DNA of 26,218 nt from Porphyromonadaceae bacterium UBA7087 (GCA_002493515.1 DKYZ01000070.1:1-26218); one strand, 5' to 3'. Numbered from the stretch's first letter, positions 15,356-23,145 are shown. Made by a program: numbers and translations. The notes: generated from the sequence alone by a model not told the origin.

Positions 15356-16294
15356 TCACTGCATATCGAGTTTGATGTCTACATCCCCCTCCCAATCCTC
15401 GACAGATGGTGTCATTCCCGCCTCCCGCGGGTCCGGGAGGGTGATTCCGTCTATCACGATATGTATGTGTCGCGGGTCGGGGGCGTCATGGATCTGGGAT
15501 GTGACGTCGAAATAATAATAGTGGCGGTCGGATGTGTATATGGAGAGGATGTGTCGTCGCTTCCCGGCGTGGCAGTGGCCGAAAACCGTCAGTTCTCCTG
15601 TCATTGTAGAGGCGTCGACCGCGTCGACCGGGAAAGGCACTGTCACATCGTCGCCGGCCGGAGTCTTGGCGGCCGGGGAGAAGGCTCCGGAGAGGGTGGA
15701 GAGCGTCCCGCTTACCTCGAGTGAGGAATTGATGTTGGAGACGTTGGTAAGTGTCACCGAGCATTGGTATGTGGCCGCGGAGGGGTAGAGGGTCAGCGAC
15801 TGGCCGGAGATGCCGGGAAGAATGTAGAGTTTCTCGCGCGTGTCGGCCCACAAGAGACCCGGGGCGCCCACGACAGGCTCGTCCTCGACCGACCCGAGCC
15901 TGGGTGGGTCAGAGGGTGCCTGTCGCATCATGGGTGCGAGCAGAGGCTGCATGCCGGTGGTGAGCGTGAATCCGGCGTATGAGTCTCCCCTCTCCACAAG
16001 TGTCTCCATAGAGCCGCTGAAAGCCACTGCATCGAACATTCCGGAAGGGACACGGATCACAGAACCCTCCGGGTTGGAAATCTCATATCTGCGTGGTTCG
16101 CCCCCCTCTCTCGGGAATAGATACAGAACCACGGTCTCGGGGTCGGCCGCCGGGGCCTGCGACCAGTCGAAACGCACCGTAAGGTCGGTCCAGTGGGAAT
16201 GGTCGAAGCACAGCTGGCGGTGCTCGCATGAGGCGAGCGAGAGCAGCGCGGCATTCCATAAGGGGAGTTGCCATAGAAACCGTCTCCTCCTCAT
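15356..16294 (-). CDS. DUF5119 lipoprotein, probable fimbrial anchor
   Basis: 312 residues from the ATG at 16294, which overlaps the DUF3575 stop by four bases (ATGA) and precedes a good signal peptide. A longer frame to 16456 lies inside DUF3575 and is not used. The lipobox is SLASC, followed by EHRQLCFDHSHWTDLTVRFDWSQAP, a characteristic DUF5119 opening. Then come VVLYLFPREGG, GMFDAVAFS and paired beta-strand segments. Proteins of this type occur next to DUF3575 and fimbrillin genes and resemble the Mfa2/FimB anchor in layout, so a role in tethering or capping the pilus is likely but inferred. The C-terminus (VEDWEGDVDIKLDMQ) resembles fimbrillin-family ends. Confidence 0.8.
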   Translation of the reverse strand: MRRRRFLWQLPLWNAALLSLASCEHRQLCFDHSHWTDLTVRFDWSQAPAADPETVVLYLFPREGGEPRRYEISNPEGSVIRVPSGMFDAVAFSGSMETLVERGDSYAGFTLTTGMQPLLAPMMRQAPSDPPRLGSVEDEPVVGAPGLLWADTREKLYILPGISGQSLTLYPSAATYQCSVTLTNVSNINSSLEVSGTLSTLSGAFSPAAKTPAGDDVTVPFPVDAVDASTMTGELTVFGHCHAGKRRHILSIYTSDRHYYYFDVTSQIHDAPDPRHIHIVIDGITLPDPREAGMTPSVEDWEGDVDIKLDMQ

Positions 16295-16956
16295 CTGCCG
16301 CCTCCTTTCTTCGAGCGCGTGGCGTTCACATTGCCGTGGCCTATGAGCCAGGTGAGGCTTATCCCGGCGCGTGTGGGGCCTATCCATCTCCGTCTGTGGG
16401 TGGAGATCCATACGTCGTGGGTGTCCACGAGATGCTGTCTGATATATCGTCCCCACATATATCCCACGCCAAGCGAGAAATCGATATTGAGGCGCCGGGC
16501 CACCGGGAGTGAGAAACGGTAGTATATGCCGGCTGCATAGTTGAACTTGTCGCCCATCACGCCGGTATGTGAGCGTCCCAGCTGGAAATCATAAGTGACG
16601 ATGGATGCGTAGGCCCCTATATGGTGTCCCGAGAGGGGATTGATGCCGTCAGGCTTCCCGATCCTTGCCGTGACGCCGATGTCGCCGCCGTAGACGCGCC
16701 AATAGAGACGCCGGCCTCTGTTTGACCACCATGCATACATCCAGTCGGCCTGTATGGTATACCTGTCGGCAAGACATATCCCCACCTCGACGTCAGGCAC
16801 AAGCGCGACGTCATGGAGCAGGTTGGTGCCTACCGTGAGCCTCGGAGCGGGACACCCCCCCCCATTGGTGTTTAACGTGTTGGTAATCAGAACGATAGTA
16901 AGCAATATCGCTCTGATGGGATTAAGGTATAGGCCGGTATGATATTGTAAGCACAT
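16291..16956 (-). CDS. DUF3575 outer-membrane protein, first gene of the fimbrial operon
   Basis: 221 residues. A hydrophobic signal segment (about 13-27) is followed by TNLLHDVALVPDVEVGICL, the hallmark opening of DUF3575. Amphipathic strands follow (YTIQADWMYAWWSN, GHHIGAYASIVTYDFQLG, NYAAGIYYRFSLPVARRLNIDFSLGVGYMWGRY), suggesting a small beta-barrel. Such genes head many fimbrial loci in Bacteroidales; the biochemical role is not known. Codons 32-34 are GGG GGG GGG, giving an uninterrupted G9 tract between the signal peptide and the barrel (16855-16863), so a slip of one base would switch the gene off. In this sequence the frame is open. Confidence 0.85.
   Translation of the reverse strand: MCLQYHTGLYLNPIRAILLTIVLITNTLNTNGGGCPAPRLTVGTNLLHDVALVPDVEVGICLADRYTIQADWMYAWWSNRGRRLYWRVYGGDIGVTARIGKPDGINPLSGHHIGAYASIVTYDFQLGRSHTGVMGDKFNYAAGIYYRFSLPVARRLNIDFSLGVGYMWGRYIRQHLVDTHDVWISTHRRRWIGPTRAGISLTWLIGHGNVNATRSKKGGGR
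16855..16863 (-). repeat. G9 homopolymer in the DUF3575 coding sequence
   Basis: Nine consecutive C on the plus strand (G on the coding strand) encode Gly-Gly-Gly at residues 32-34. It is the longest G or C run I see in the window. Tracts of this length are prone to slipped-strand mispairing. Confidence 0.9.
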
Positions 16957-17005
16957 ATGGCAAAAAGAATTTGCTATGGAAAAATCTGTTAAAGTTTAGA
17001 TGTCG

Positions 17006-17013
17006 CAAAATTA
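17006..17013 (-). promoter_or_regulatory. Possible -7 box of the fimbrial operon
   Basis: The minus strand reads TAATTTTG, matching TAnnTTTG, about 50 bases before the DUF3575 start. The expected -33 position reads TTCT rather than TTTG. The surrounding divergent gap (16957-17232) is very A/T-rich and gives no better candidate. For the acid phosphatase side only an imperfect AACATTTG (17187-17194) is seen. Confidence 0.35.
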
Positions 17014-17232
17014 CTACAAATATCAATATATGAAGAAACTTTGCTGTTAATAAATGTTAAATTAAATATATTGTTTGCAAAGCAGCCATCCGATTTTATT
17101 CGTGGCGTGCCCTCATGAAATAGCGCGGGGGTCTGTAAACCTTTTTTTAGGGATAGTGTTTAGATTATATAAATTAATGATTTGATAACATTTGTTTACA
17201 AACCTGATTGTTCAACACCAAAATCTCAAGCT

Positions 17233-18063
17233 ATGTCAAACCGTCTGCTCTTAACCGCCGGCCTGCTGGCCTCTTTTTTCGCGATGGCGGCTCCGCAAAG
17301 CGCCTCTGCGCAGGCCACAATCAAAGACCACCGTACAAATCCCGACGTATATTTTCTTGAGGAGGGAGACCTCCCCAACAGTCTCGAACTCCTTCCCGGG
17401 CCCCCCGACGCCGGCTCGATAGCATTCCTTTATGACCGCGCCCGCTATGACTGGGGCAAGTCGATGCGCAAGACCCCGCGCGGCGAGCAGGCTTTCCAGG
17501 ATGCCAGGGTAGGCGGCGACGGTGTGCCGCGCGCGTTCTCCGAGGCATTTGGCATAGACATTACCCAGGACGGGACTCCGGAAATCTACACGCTCGTGGT
17601 AGGAATGCGCGAGGATGCAGGCGACCTGGCCACACGTGACGCCAAAAACTACTACAACCGCACACGCCCCTACGCATATTATGAGGAGGATACCTGCAAT
17701 CCCGAGCAGCAGGCGGAACTCTCCACCAACGGTTCGTATCCGTCGGGCCACACATCGATCGGATGGGCCACCGCCCTCGTGCTGGCCGAAATCAATCCCG
17801 ACCGCCAGGACGAGATTCTCGACCGCGGTTTCGAGATGGGAGAGAGCCGGGTGATATGCGGCTATCATTTCCAGAGCGATGTAGACGCCGGACGTCTGAC
17901 AGCAGCCGGGGCTGTGGCGAGGCTTCATGCCGACGAGGGTTTCTCCAAACAGCTCGACAAGGCCAAGAAAGAGTTTGCCAAACTGAAAAAGGAGGGCAAG
18001 GTGAAACCTGGCAAGCGTGCCCAAGGCTCCTGCGACAAGACGAAATGCGATAAGGCAAGATAG
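17233..18063 (+). CDS. Class A non-specific acid phosphatase (PAP2 family), secreted
   Basis: 276 residues from the ATG at 17233; an upstream in-frame ATG at 17182 would place 17 residues before an otherwise perfect signal peptide. Signal peptide about 1-27 (ending SASAQA), so the enzyme acts in the periplasm or at the surface, releasing phosphate from many organic monoesters. The PAP2 catalytic motif is complete: K138-x6-R145-P146 (KNYYNRTRP), P170-S171-G172-H173, and S205-R206-x5-H212-x3-D216 (SRVICGYHFQSD). H173 and H212 are the expected proton donor and nucleophile. The Lys-rich C-terminus (from about 240) is extra. A porin gene follows 32 bases later and they probably form one unit. Confidence 0.93.
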   Translation: MSNRLLLTAGLLASFFAMAAPQSASAQATIKDHRTNPDVYFLEEGDLPNSLELLPGPPDAGSIAFLYDRARYDWGKSMRKTPRGEQAFQDARVGGDGVPRAFSEAFGIDITQDGTPEIYTLVVGMREDAGDLATRDAKNYYNRTRPYAYYEEDTCNPEQQAELSTNGSYPSGHTSIGWATALVLAEINPDRQDEILDRGFEMGESRVICGYHFQSDVDAGRLTAAGAVARLHADEGFSKQLDKAKKEFAKLKKEGKVKPGKRAQGSCDKTKCDKAR

Positions 18064-18095
18064 ATTCTTTCCACCACTATAAACTGCACAAAATT

Positions 18096-19259
18096 ATGAA
18101 GAAGATATTCACAGCCGCGATGGCGCTCCTATGCGCGGCGGCGACAGCATACGCCGAAGGCGGCGATGAACCGAAATTCAGTATAAAGCCCACAGGACGC
18201 ATCCTTCTCGACGGGGCGCTCTATGCCTCTCCGCAGAAGGAGATGTTCAAGGACGGCGCGGCCATTCCCGACGTGCGCCTCGGAGCGAAGATGAGCTATG
18301 GTAAATGGGACGCCAAGATCGACGTCGGGTTCGCCTACGGCAAGGTGGGCCTCAAAGACCTCTACATAGGCTATAACTTCAACGACAAGAACCTCATCCG
18401 CATGGGCTCGTTCATCCATCAGTATGGACTGCAGAGCGCCACGAGCTCCTCGATGAAGCCTACTATGGAGGAGCCCGTGAGCAACGCGGTCTTCAACGAC
18501 TCCCGCCAGCTTGGCGTCATGTTCGTACATTACGGCGATAAATTCCTTGCGACGGCCTCCGCCCATGTCGAGCCCAGCTCCACGAAAGTGATTCTTGCCC
18601 CGACACAGTTCACCCAGGAGGGATACGGATTCCGCAGCCGCCTGGTCTATCGTCCTGTCCATAGCGACGGCAAGACCGTGCAGGTAGGTTTCAGCGGCGG
18701 TTTCGCCTCCCCGCAGCGCCGCATCGACGCCGACGGAGTGGACGTGCACGACGGATTCCAGTTCAAGTCCAACTTCCCGACACGAGTGACCCAGGTGACG
18801 GCCCTCGACGCCGTGGTTGACCATTCCATGAACCTGTGGAAATTCACCCCGGAACTCCTGTTGAGCTACGACCGCGTGGCGCTGGAGACACAGTATTTCT
18901 TCCAGCAGGTCAACCGCCGGCAGAATCTTCCCCATTACCGCACGCAAGGCGCCTATGCCACCCTGCGCGGCCTTATCCTGGGCGACAAATACGGCTACGC
19001 CATGTATGACGGCGGTCTGGCCACTCCCAAGCCCAAGAGCCTGGAATGCGTGCTCTCCTACAACTATACGTCGCTGAGCGACTCCAGCTGCGGCATCTTC
19101 GGCGGCCGGATGAACGACTTCTCCGTCACATTCAACTATTACATCAACAAATATATGCTGGCGCGTCTGCACTACAGCTATACTTACGTCTGGAATCGCG
19201 CGGGGGCTGACCCTACAACCTTGAATGGATTCATGGCTCGCCTCCAGGTGATTTTCTGA
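18096..19259 (+). CDS. Porin of the phosphate-selective O/P family (Porin_O_P)
   Basis: 387 residues. Signal peptide about 1-20 (ends ATAYAEGG). The remainder alternates polar and aromatic strands of an outer-membrane barrel, with segments such as RILLDGALYASPQ, VRLGAKMSYGKWDAKIDVGFAYGKVGLKDLYIGYNF in register with OprO/OprP-type porins, and it ends in Phe (LQVIF), the usual C-terminal signal for barrel insertion. Family members pass anions, including phosphate; substrate here is inferred. It directly follows the acid phosphatase, so the pair may liberate phosphate outside and take it in. Its stop is eight bases from the convergent xerC stop. No terminator is obvious there. Confidence 0.85.
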   Translation: MKKIFTAAMALLCAAATAYAEGGDEPKFSIKPTGRILLDGALYASPQKEMFKDGAAIPDVRLGAKMSYGKWDAKIDVGFAYGKVGLKDLYIGYNFNDKNLIRMGSFIHQYGLQSATSSSMKPTMEEPVSNAVFNDSRQLGVMFVHYGDKFLATASAHVEPSSTKVILAPTQFTQEGYGFRSRLVYRPVHSDGKTVQVGFSGGFASPQRRIDADGVDVHDGFQFKSNFPTRVTQVTALDAVVDHSMNLWKFTPELLLSYDRVALETQYFFQQVNRRQNLPHYRTQGAYATLRGLILGDKYGYAMYDGGLATPKPKSLECVLSYNYTSLSDSSCGIFGGRMNDFSVTFNYYINKYMLARLHYSYTYVWNRAGADPTTLNGFMARLQVIF

Positions 19260-19267
19260 CGACCCCT

Positions 19268-20176
19268 TTATTCCTCTTTTGCGCGGGGATGCGCGTGGCG
19301 GTAAGCCTCGCGCATCTCCGCGAAACTTACATGGGTGTATATCTGAGTCGTGCTCAGGGAGGCGTGTCCGAGCATCTCCTTGACGGAGTTGAGGTCGGCG
19401 CCCTCGTTGAGCATGGCGGTGGCGAAAGTGTGGCGCAGGGCGTGAGGGCTTTTTCTGCGGGCGGATGTGGAGGCGAGGGCCCTCCCCACCATTGCTGCGA
19501 GCCTCGTCTTCGAGAGGGGAGCCCCCTTGAACGTCAGAAGCAGCGGCGAGGGGGAGGAAGGATACTGCGCGTCGCGCCATGCAATCCATTCCTTAAGATG
19601 CTCTGCCATAGGCCCGGCGATGGGTATGACGCGCTGTTTCGAGCGTTTTCCGGTGACACGCAGTTCGAGCCGGGAGAAATCTATGTCGGCGTCGCGCAGT
19701 GAGAGGAGCTCGGCGCGGCGCATCCCCGTGGTGTAGAGCAGAGTGACCGCAATCTCCTCCAGACGCTCCTCCTCAGTGGCGTCGGCAGCGCGTGACGACG
19801 TGTCGAGCGAATCGACCACCCTCTCCATCTCTGCGGCAGGCACGAAATTTGGCAAAGAACGTCTCGTCTTGGCGAGGACAATATCAGCCGCCGGATTGGA
19901 GTCAATCACTCGCCGGCGCAGGAGATAGCGGAAAAACGCCCTCAGGCTCTGCGTCTTGCGCCTGATCGTGACGGGGGCGTCTCCGGCCCTCGACAGGCAG
20001 GAGAGCCATGCCCGGATGTCGGAGGTGGTGACGGTCTCCGCAGAGAAGGGGCGCTCCGGGGTAGCGAGCCATCCGGCGAACTCCCTGAGGTCGTGGCCGT
20101 AGGCCGTGCAGGTGAGCTCGCTGCGGTTCAGCTCCAGGCGGAGATAGCGGAGAAACGACGAGATATGGTCTGGCAT
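19268..20176 (-). CDS. xerC: Tyrosine recombinase XerC/XerD family
   Basis: 302 residues. Site-specific recombinase that with a partner resolves chromosome dimers at dif. The N-terminal SAM-like domain spans about 1-90; the catalytic domain has all active residues: R153 (TTGMRRAEL), K177 (VTGKRSKQR), H245 and R248 (SPHALRHTFA), H271 (LGHASL) and Y280 (TTQIYTHV). Length and spacing are normal for Xer proteins rather than for phage integrases. It lies 126 bases downstream of rpsU on the same strand, the usual Bacteroidales neighbourhood, which supports a chromosomal housekeeping role. XerC rather than XerD is assumed from this context only. Confidence 0.92.
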   Translation of the reverse strand: MPDHISSFLRYLRLELNRSELTCTAYGHDLREFAGWLATPERPFSAETVTTSDIRAWLSCLSRAGDAPVTIRRKTQSLRAFFRYLLRRRVIDSNPAADIVLAKTRRSLPNFVPAAEMERVVDSLDTSSRAADATEEERLEEIAVTLLYTTGMRRAELLSLRDADIDFSRLELRVTGKRSKQRVIPIAGPMAEHLKEWIAWRDAQYPSSPSPLLLTFKGAPLSKTRLAAMVGRALASTSARRKSPHALRHTFATAMLNEGADLNSVKEMLGHASLSTTQIYTHVSFAEMREAYRHAHPRAKEE

Positions 20177-20208
20177 GTCGTGGAAATGAGGCGTGGATAC
20201 AGAAAAGG

Positions 20209-20233
20209 CATAGGCATCACGTGGATGTCCATG
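20209..20233 (-). terminator. Small inverted repeat between rpsU and xerC
   Basis: AGGCAT and ATGCCT pair around a 13-base loop in the 126-base gap. No clear T-run follows. It may slow or partly end the rpsU transcript before xerC, but the stem is short. Confidence 0.25.
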
Positions 20234-20302
20234 CCTGGATAGGTAATTATGACGAGGAGGGAAATGACGATCGCCAACTGGGCGAAGAACGGAACGGATG
20301 TC

Positions 20303-20494
20303 TTACTGCTCGTTGAGACGGAGCTGCTGCACGTAGACAGCCTTGATCATCTTCTTGCGGTTGGTAACCGACGGCTTCTCGAAGGCCTGGCGGCTGCGGA
20401 GCTCTTTTACAATGCCTGTCCTCTCGAATTTACGTTTGAATTTCTTTAAAGCTTTCTCGATGTTCTCGCCTTCTTTTACTTGTACGATTATCAT
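20303..20494 (-). CDS. rpsU: 30S ribosomal protein S21
   Basis: 63 residues from the ATG at 20494; a longer frame upstream is Lys-rich leader and not protein-like for this family. The sequence MIIVQVKEGENIEKALKKFKRKF with ELRSRQAFEKPSVTNRKKM matches bS21. In Bacteroidota ribosomes, S21 has been shown to help hide the anti-Shine-Dalgarno end of 16S rRNA. The leader just before the ATG is A/T-rich with no Shine-Dalgarno sequence. The promoter at 20572-20602 is a full consensus match. xerC follows on the same strand. Confidence 0.96.
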   Translation of the reverse strand: MIIVQVKEGENIEKALKKFKRKFERTGIVKELRSRQAFEKPSVTNRKKMIKAVYVQQLRLNEQ

Positions 20495-20571
20495 TTTAAA
20501 TGTTTTTTTGTTTTTCTTTTTTTTATTGGTGAATATAATGCGCCCTGACCCGAGGGGTCTCAACGCGGGTG

Positions 20572-20602
20572 CAAAATTATATAAAGAAATCCATATTGCA
20601 AA
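20572..20602 (-). promoter_or_regulatory. Promoter of rpsU
   Basis: On the minus strand TTTG (20599-20602) is followed after 19 bases by TAATTTTG (20572-20579). The start should fall near 20565, giving a leader of about 70 bases with a short hairpin (GACCC and GGGTC around CGAG, near 20546-20560). The -33 box lies inside the left arm of the terminator of the preceding gene (20590-20630). Confidence 0.7.
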
Positions 20603-20630
20603 ATTTTAACGCAAAATTTTGCAATATGGA
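20590..20630 (-). terminator. Perfect 18-base-pair inverted repeat, terminator of the carbonic anhydrase-like gene
   Basis: Arms 20590-20607 and 20613-20630 are exact reverse complements (TCCATATTGCAAAATTTT and its complement) around the five-base loop AACGC. It starts eight bases past the stop of the gene at 20639-21166, and a T-rich stretch (TTTCTTTATATAATTTT) follows on the minus strand, as expected for an intrinsic terminator. Confidence 0.8.
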
Positions 20631-20638
20631 CGTCAAAA

Positions 20639-21166
20639 TCATTCTGCCTCAGGGTCTGTGTACCAGCGGGAATACATCAGATAGTTGCGGGCGATTTTCT
20701 CGTTCATCTCCTTTGCCTTCTCCGGCTCCACCATCTTGATGAATTTCGCGGGGGCTCCGGCCCACATCTCGTGGGGGCCGATCTTGGTGCGGCTCAGCAC
20801 CACCGAGCCGGCTGCCACCAGGGCGCCTTCCCCTACCTCGGCGTCGTCCATCACGATGGCGCCCATTCCGATCAGGGCGTAGTCGTGGATCTTTGCCCCG
20901 TGGATCACCACATTGTGGCCTATGGAGACGTCGTCGCCGATTTCAATGGTGGATTTCTGGTAAAGTGTGTGAAGCACACTGCCGTCCTGGATGTTGACGC
21001 GGTCGCCGATGCGGATGGAATTGACATCGCCGCGCAGCACGGTGCTGAACCATATGCTGCACTCATCGCCCATCACCACGTCGCCCACAATCACGGCATT
21101 GTCGGCCAGAAAGCAGTCGCGGCCGATTACGGGGGTGAATCCCCTTACGGATCTGATTATTGCCAT
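20639..21166 (-). CDS. Gamma-class carbonic anhydrase-like hexapeptide protein
   Basis: 175 residues in a left-handed beta-helix built of hexapeptide turns (ADNAVIVGDVVMGDECSIWF, IGDRVNIQDGSVLH, IGDDVSIGHNVVIHG, IGMGAIVMDDAEVGEGALVAAGSVV). The three Zn-binding His are in place: H66, H84 and H89. Such proteins hydrate CO2 or act as acyltransferase-like relatives (YrdA/PaaY type); activity cannot be judged from sequence alone. A hairpin (21210-21236) separates it from the aminopeptidase gene upstream, and no TAnnTTTG was seen in the gap, so it may still depend on read-through. Ended by the strong inverted repeat at 20590-20630. Confidence 0.9.
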   Translation of the reverse strand: MAIIRSVRGFTPVIGRDCFLADNAVIVGDVVMGDECSIWFSTVLRGDVNSIRIGDRVNIQDGSVLHTLYQKSTIEIGDDVSIGHNVVIHGAKIHDYALIGMGAIVMDDAEVGEGALVAAGSVVLSRTKIGPHEMWAGAPAKFIKMVEPEKAKEMNEKIARNYLMYSRWYTDPEAE

Positions 21167-21209
21167 AATCTTCTTATTCCTGTTTTTTTGATATGTTTTA
21201 GTTTATCGT

Positions 21210-21236
21210 GCGGAGTCCCGTTGACGGAGACTCCGC
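21210..21236 (-). terminator. Hairpin between the aminopeptidase P and carbonic anhydrase-like genes
   Basis: GCGGAGTC (21210-21217) pairs perfectly with GACTCCGC (21229-21236), and an inner CCG/CGG adds three pairs past one bulge, leaving a TTGA loop. It lies 22 bases beyond the aminopeptidase stop. No T-run follows, so it may only partly stop transcription. Confidence 0.5.
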
Positions 21237-21258
21237 GTATATGCATTTCGTTTTCTTG

Positions 21259-23049
21259 TCAGATTGCCTTTGTCTTTTCCTCAAGCCAAGCCGCCTCGGC
21301 GGGGTTGAGCAGAGGCGTGAGCTCCTCGCGCACACGGGCATGGTAGGAGTTGAGCCATTCAATCTCCCCGTCGGTCATGATTGCGCGCTCCACGAGGCGC
21401 AGGTCGAAGGGGAAGAGCGTCGCCACCGTGAAATGGTAGAATTCCCCGAACTCGGTGGTCTTGAAGGGCTCGGTCACTATGAGGTTCTCGCTGCGGATTC
21501 CGTAGCGTCCCTCGAGATAAAGGCCGGGCTCGTCGCTGGTGATCATGCCCGGCTCCAGGGGAGCGGGAACGTCGTTGAGGCGTATGCCCTGCGGCCCCTC
21601 GTGGCAGTTGATGAAGAATCCCACGCCATGGCCTGTGCCGTGGTAGTAGGCTTTCCCTTCGTTCCAGAGGAACTGGCGCGCGAGCACATCGAGCTGTGTG
21701 CCGCGAGTCCCTTTGGGATAGACGGCCCTCGCCAGAGCGATATGCCCCTTGAGGACAAGGGTGAAGTCATGGCGCTGCTCGTCGGTAGGGGTGCCCAGGG
21801 CGACCGTGCGGGTGATGTCGGTGGTGCCGTAGACGTACTGGCCACCTGAATCCACAAGCAGAAGACCGTCGCCGGTGACTGCCGCGCTGCTCTCCTCTGT
21901 CGGCTCGTAGTGGACGATCGCCCCGTTTCCGTTCCAGCCGATGATGGATATGAAACTCTCGTCGACGCATGAGGGGTCGGCGAGGCGCAGCTCGCGCAGA
22001 CGGCGTGCCAGGCCGAGCTCGGTGAGCTTGCCGGAGGGGTAGTCGCGCTCCACTTCCATGAAGAAGCGTGTCAGGGCCACTCCGTCCTTGCGCATGGCGA
22101 CGGCGAGATTGGCGAGCATGGTGTCGTTTTTGACGCTCTTGAGCTTGGCCACGCTTGATCCTCCGAATACGGTGGTGCAGGCGATGCGGTCATATACGCC
22201 TCGAGCCGTCTTCGCCGGGTCTATCAGCAGGCGTGTCTCCTTGGGAAGGGCGGCCACGAAGTCTGTGACGCTTTCATAAGGGAGAGTCTCTATATTATAT
22301 TTATTAAGGTGTGCCTCAACCTCGGGAGTGAGCTTGCAGGCATCCACGAAGAGCACCTTGCGCTCCGGGGATAGGTAGAGATATGCGAGATATATGGGGG
22401 AGCAGACAATGTCGCCGGCCGTGCGCAGGTTGGTGGCCCAGGCGATGTCGTCGAGCGCGGAGAGAAGCACGGCGTTGGCCAGCTCCTCCTTCACCTGCAC
22501 CAGAATGCGCTCCACCTTGCTCTCGACAGTCTCCCCGACGATGCTCTCGTCGTGGATGAACAGCCTGTTGGCGGGGCGTGCGGGACGGTCGGGATATATG
22601 TAGTCGAACTGAGGGAAGCTGTCGTTGAAGTGTATGCCGTTGTCGGTGAATTCCTGCTGCATCCTCTGTGCCGTGGCAACTGAGAATGTCATTCCGTCGA
22701 TTCCCACGGTCTGGCCGGGCTGGAGATGCTCCGTCACCCAGTCGATGAGGTCCACCGCCTCGGGGCCGTCTTCCTTCATCATTGAGAAGCCAGTGTCGCG
22801 GAGCTGCTGCTCGGCCTGGATGAAATAGCGGGAGTCTGTCCAGCACAGGGCCTGGTCGGCGGTGACCACGGCGGTGCCGTTGGTGCCGTTTTCTGAGAAG
22901 AAACCGGTAAGCCATTCCCTACCGCGCCAGTGGGCCGGCGGGAGCTCGCTCTGATGGGGGTCTGTGCTTGAGATTATCACGGCGTCAATGCCATGGTCTT
23001 TCATGGCCTCGCGCAGGGCGGCGAGATATTGCCTGTTTTTCTTTTCCAT
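21259..23049 (-). CDS. Aminopeptidase P family metallopeptidase (M24B, Xaa-Pro)
   Basis: 596 residues, the long cytosolic form common in Bacteroidota and eukaryotes, with two creatinase-like N-terminal domains (about 8-300) and a pita-bread catalytic domain. It removes an N-terminal residue before proline. The two-metal ligands are all present: D400 (LLLVDSGG), D411 (YGTTDITRT), H474 (YYHGTGHGVG), E507 (TSDEPGLY) and E521 (GIRSENLIV). No signal peptide is visible. A weak promoter candidate lies about 60 bases upstream (TAACTTTA, minus strand 23114-23121, with CTTG 20 bases before). Family is secure; substrate is inferred from the family. Confidence 0.95.
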   Translation of the reverse strand: MEKKNRQYLAALREAMKDHGIDAVIISSTDPHQSELPPAHWRGREWLTGFFSENGTNGTAVVTADQALCWTDSRYFIQAEQQLRDTGFSMMKEDGPEAVDLIDWVTEHLQPGQTVGIDGMTFSVATAQRMQQEFTDNGIHFNDSFPQFDYIYPDRPARPANRLFIHDESIVGETVESKVERILVQVKEELANAVLLSALDDIAWATNLRTAGDIVCSPIYLAYLYLSPERKVLFVDACKLTPEVEAHLNKYNIETLPYESVTDFVAALPKETRLLIDPAKTARGVYDRIACTTVFGGSSVAKLKSVKNDTMLANLAVAMRKDGVALTRFFMEVERDYPSGKLTELGLARRLRELRLADPSCVDESFISIIGWNGNGAIVHYEPTEESSAAVTGDGLLLVDSGGQYVYGTTDITRTVALGTPTDEQRHDFTLVLKGHIALARAVYPKGTRGTQLDVLARQFLWNEGKAYYHGTGHGVGFFINCHEGPQGIRLNDVPAPLEPGMITSDEPGLYLEGRYGIRSENLIVTEPFKTTEFGEFYHFTVATLFPFDLRLVERAIMTDGEIEWLNSYHARVREELTPLLNPAEAAWLEEKTKAI

Positions 23050-23113
23050 ATAATTAATGTCGGGTTGAAAATCTGGAAAGGGGGCCGGAAGGGCCTCTTT
23101 TCTTAAGTTGGCG

Positions 23114-23145
23114 TAAAGTTAGTGAATATTCGCGAAAGGCGCAAG
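23114..23145 (-). promoter_or_regulatory. Possible promoter of the aminopeptidase gene
   Basis: CTTG (23142-23145, minus strand), 20 bases, then TAACTTTA (23114-23121). Each half differs from the Bacteroidota consensus at one base. The start would be near 23107, about 58 bases before the ATG. Confidence 0.35.

Noticed and set aside
17187..17194. AACATTTG as promoter of the acid phosphatase gene
   Set aside because: It differs from TAnnTTTG at the first base and has no TTTG at the right distance, so it was left out of the feature list.
18129..19589. 486-residue minus-strand frame running across the porin and into xerC
   Set aside because: The porin on the plus strand has a signal peptide and a barrel C-terminus, and xerC occupies the rest with all catalytic residues, so the frame is a shadow.
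19268..20176. Xer recombinase as a local invertase controlling the nearby fimbrial operon
   Set aside because: The protein has housekeeping Xer length and lies behind rpsU as usual. I found no long inverted repeats flanking a promoter in 16957-17232, only a 6-base CTTTGC/GCAAAG pair.
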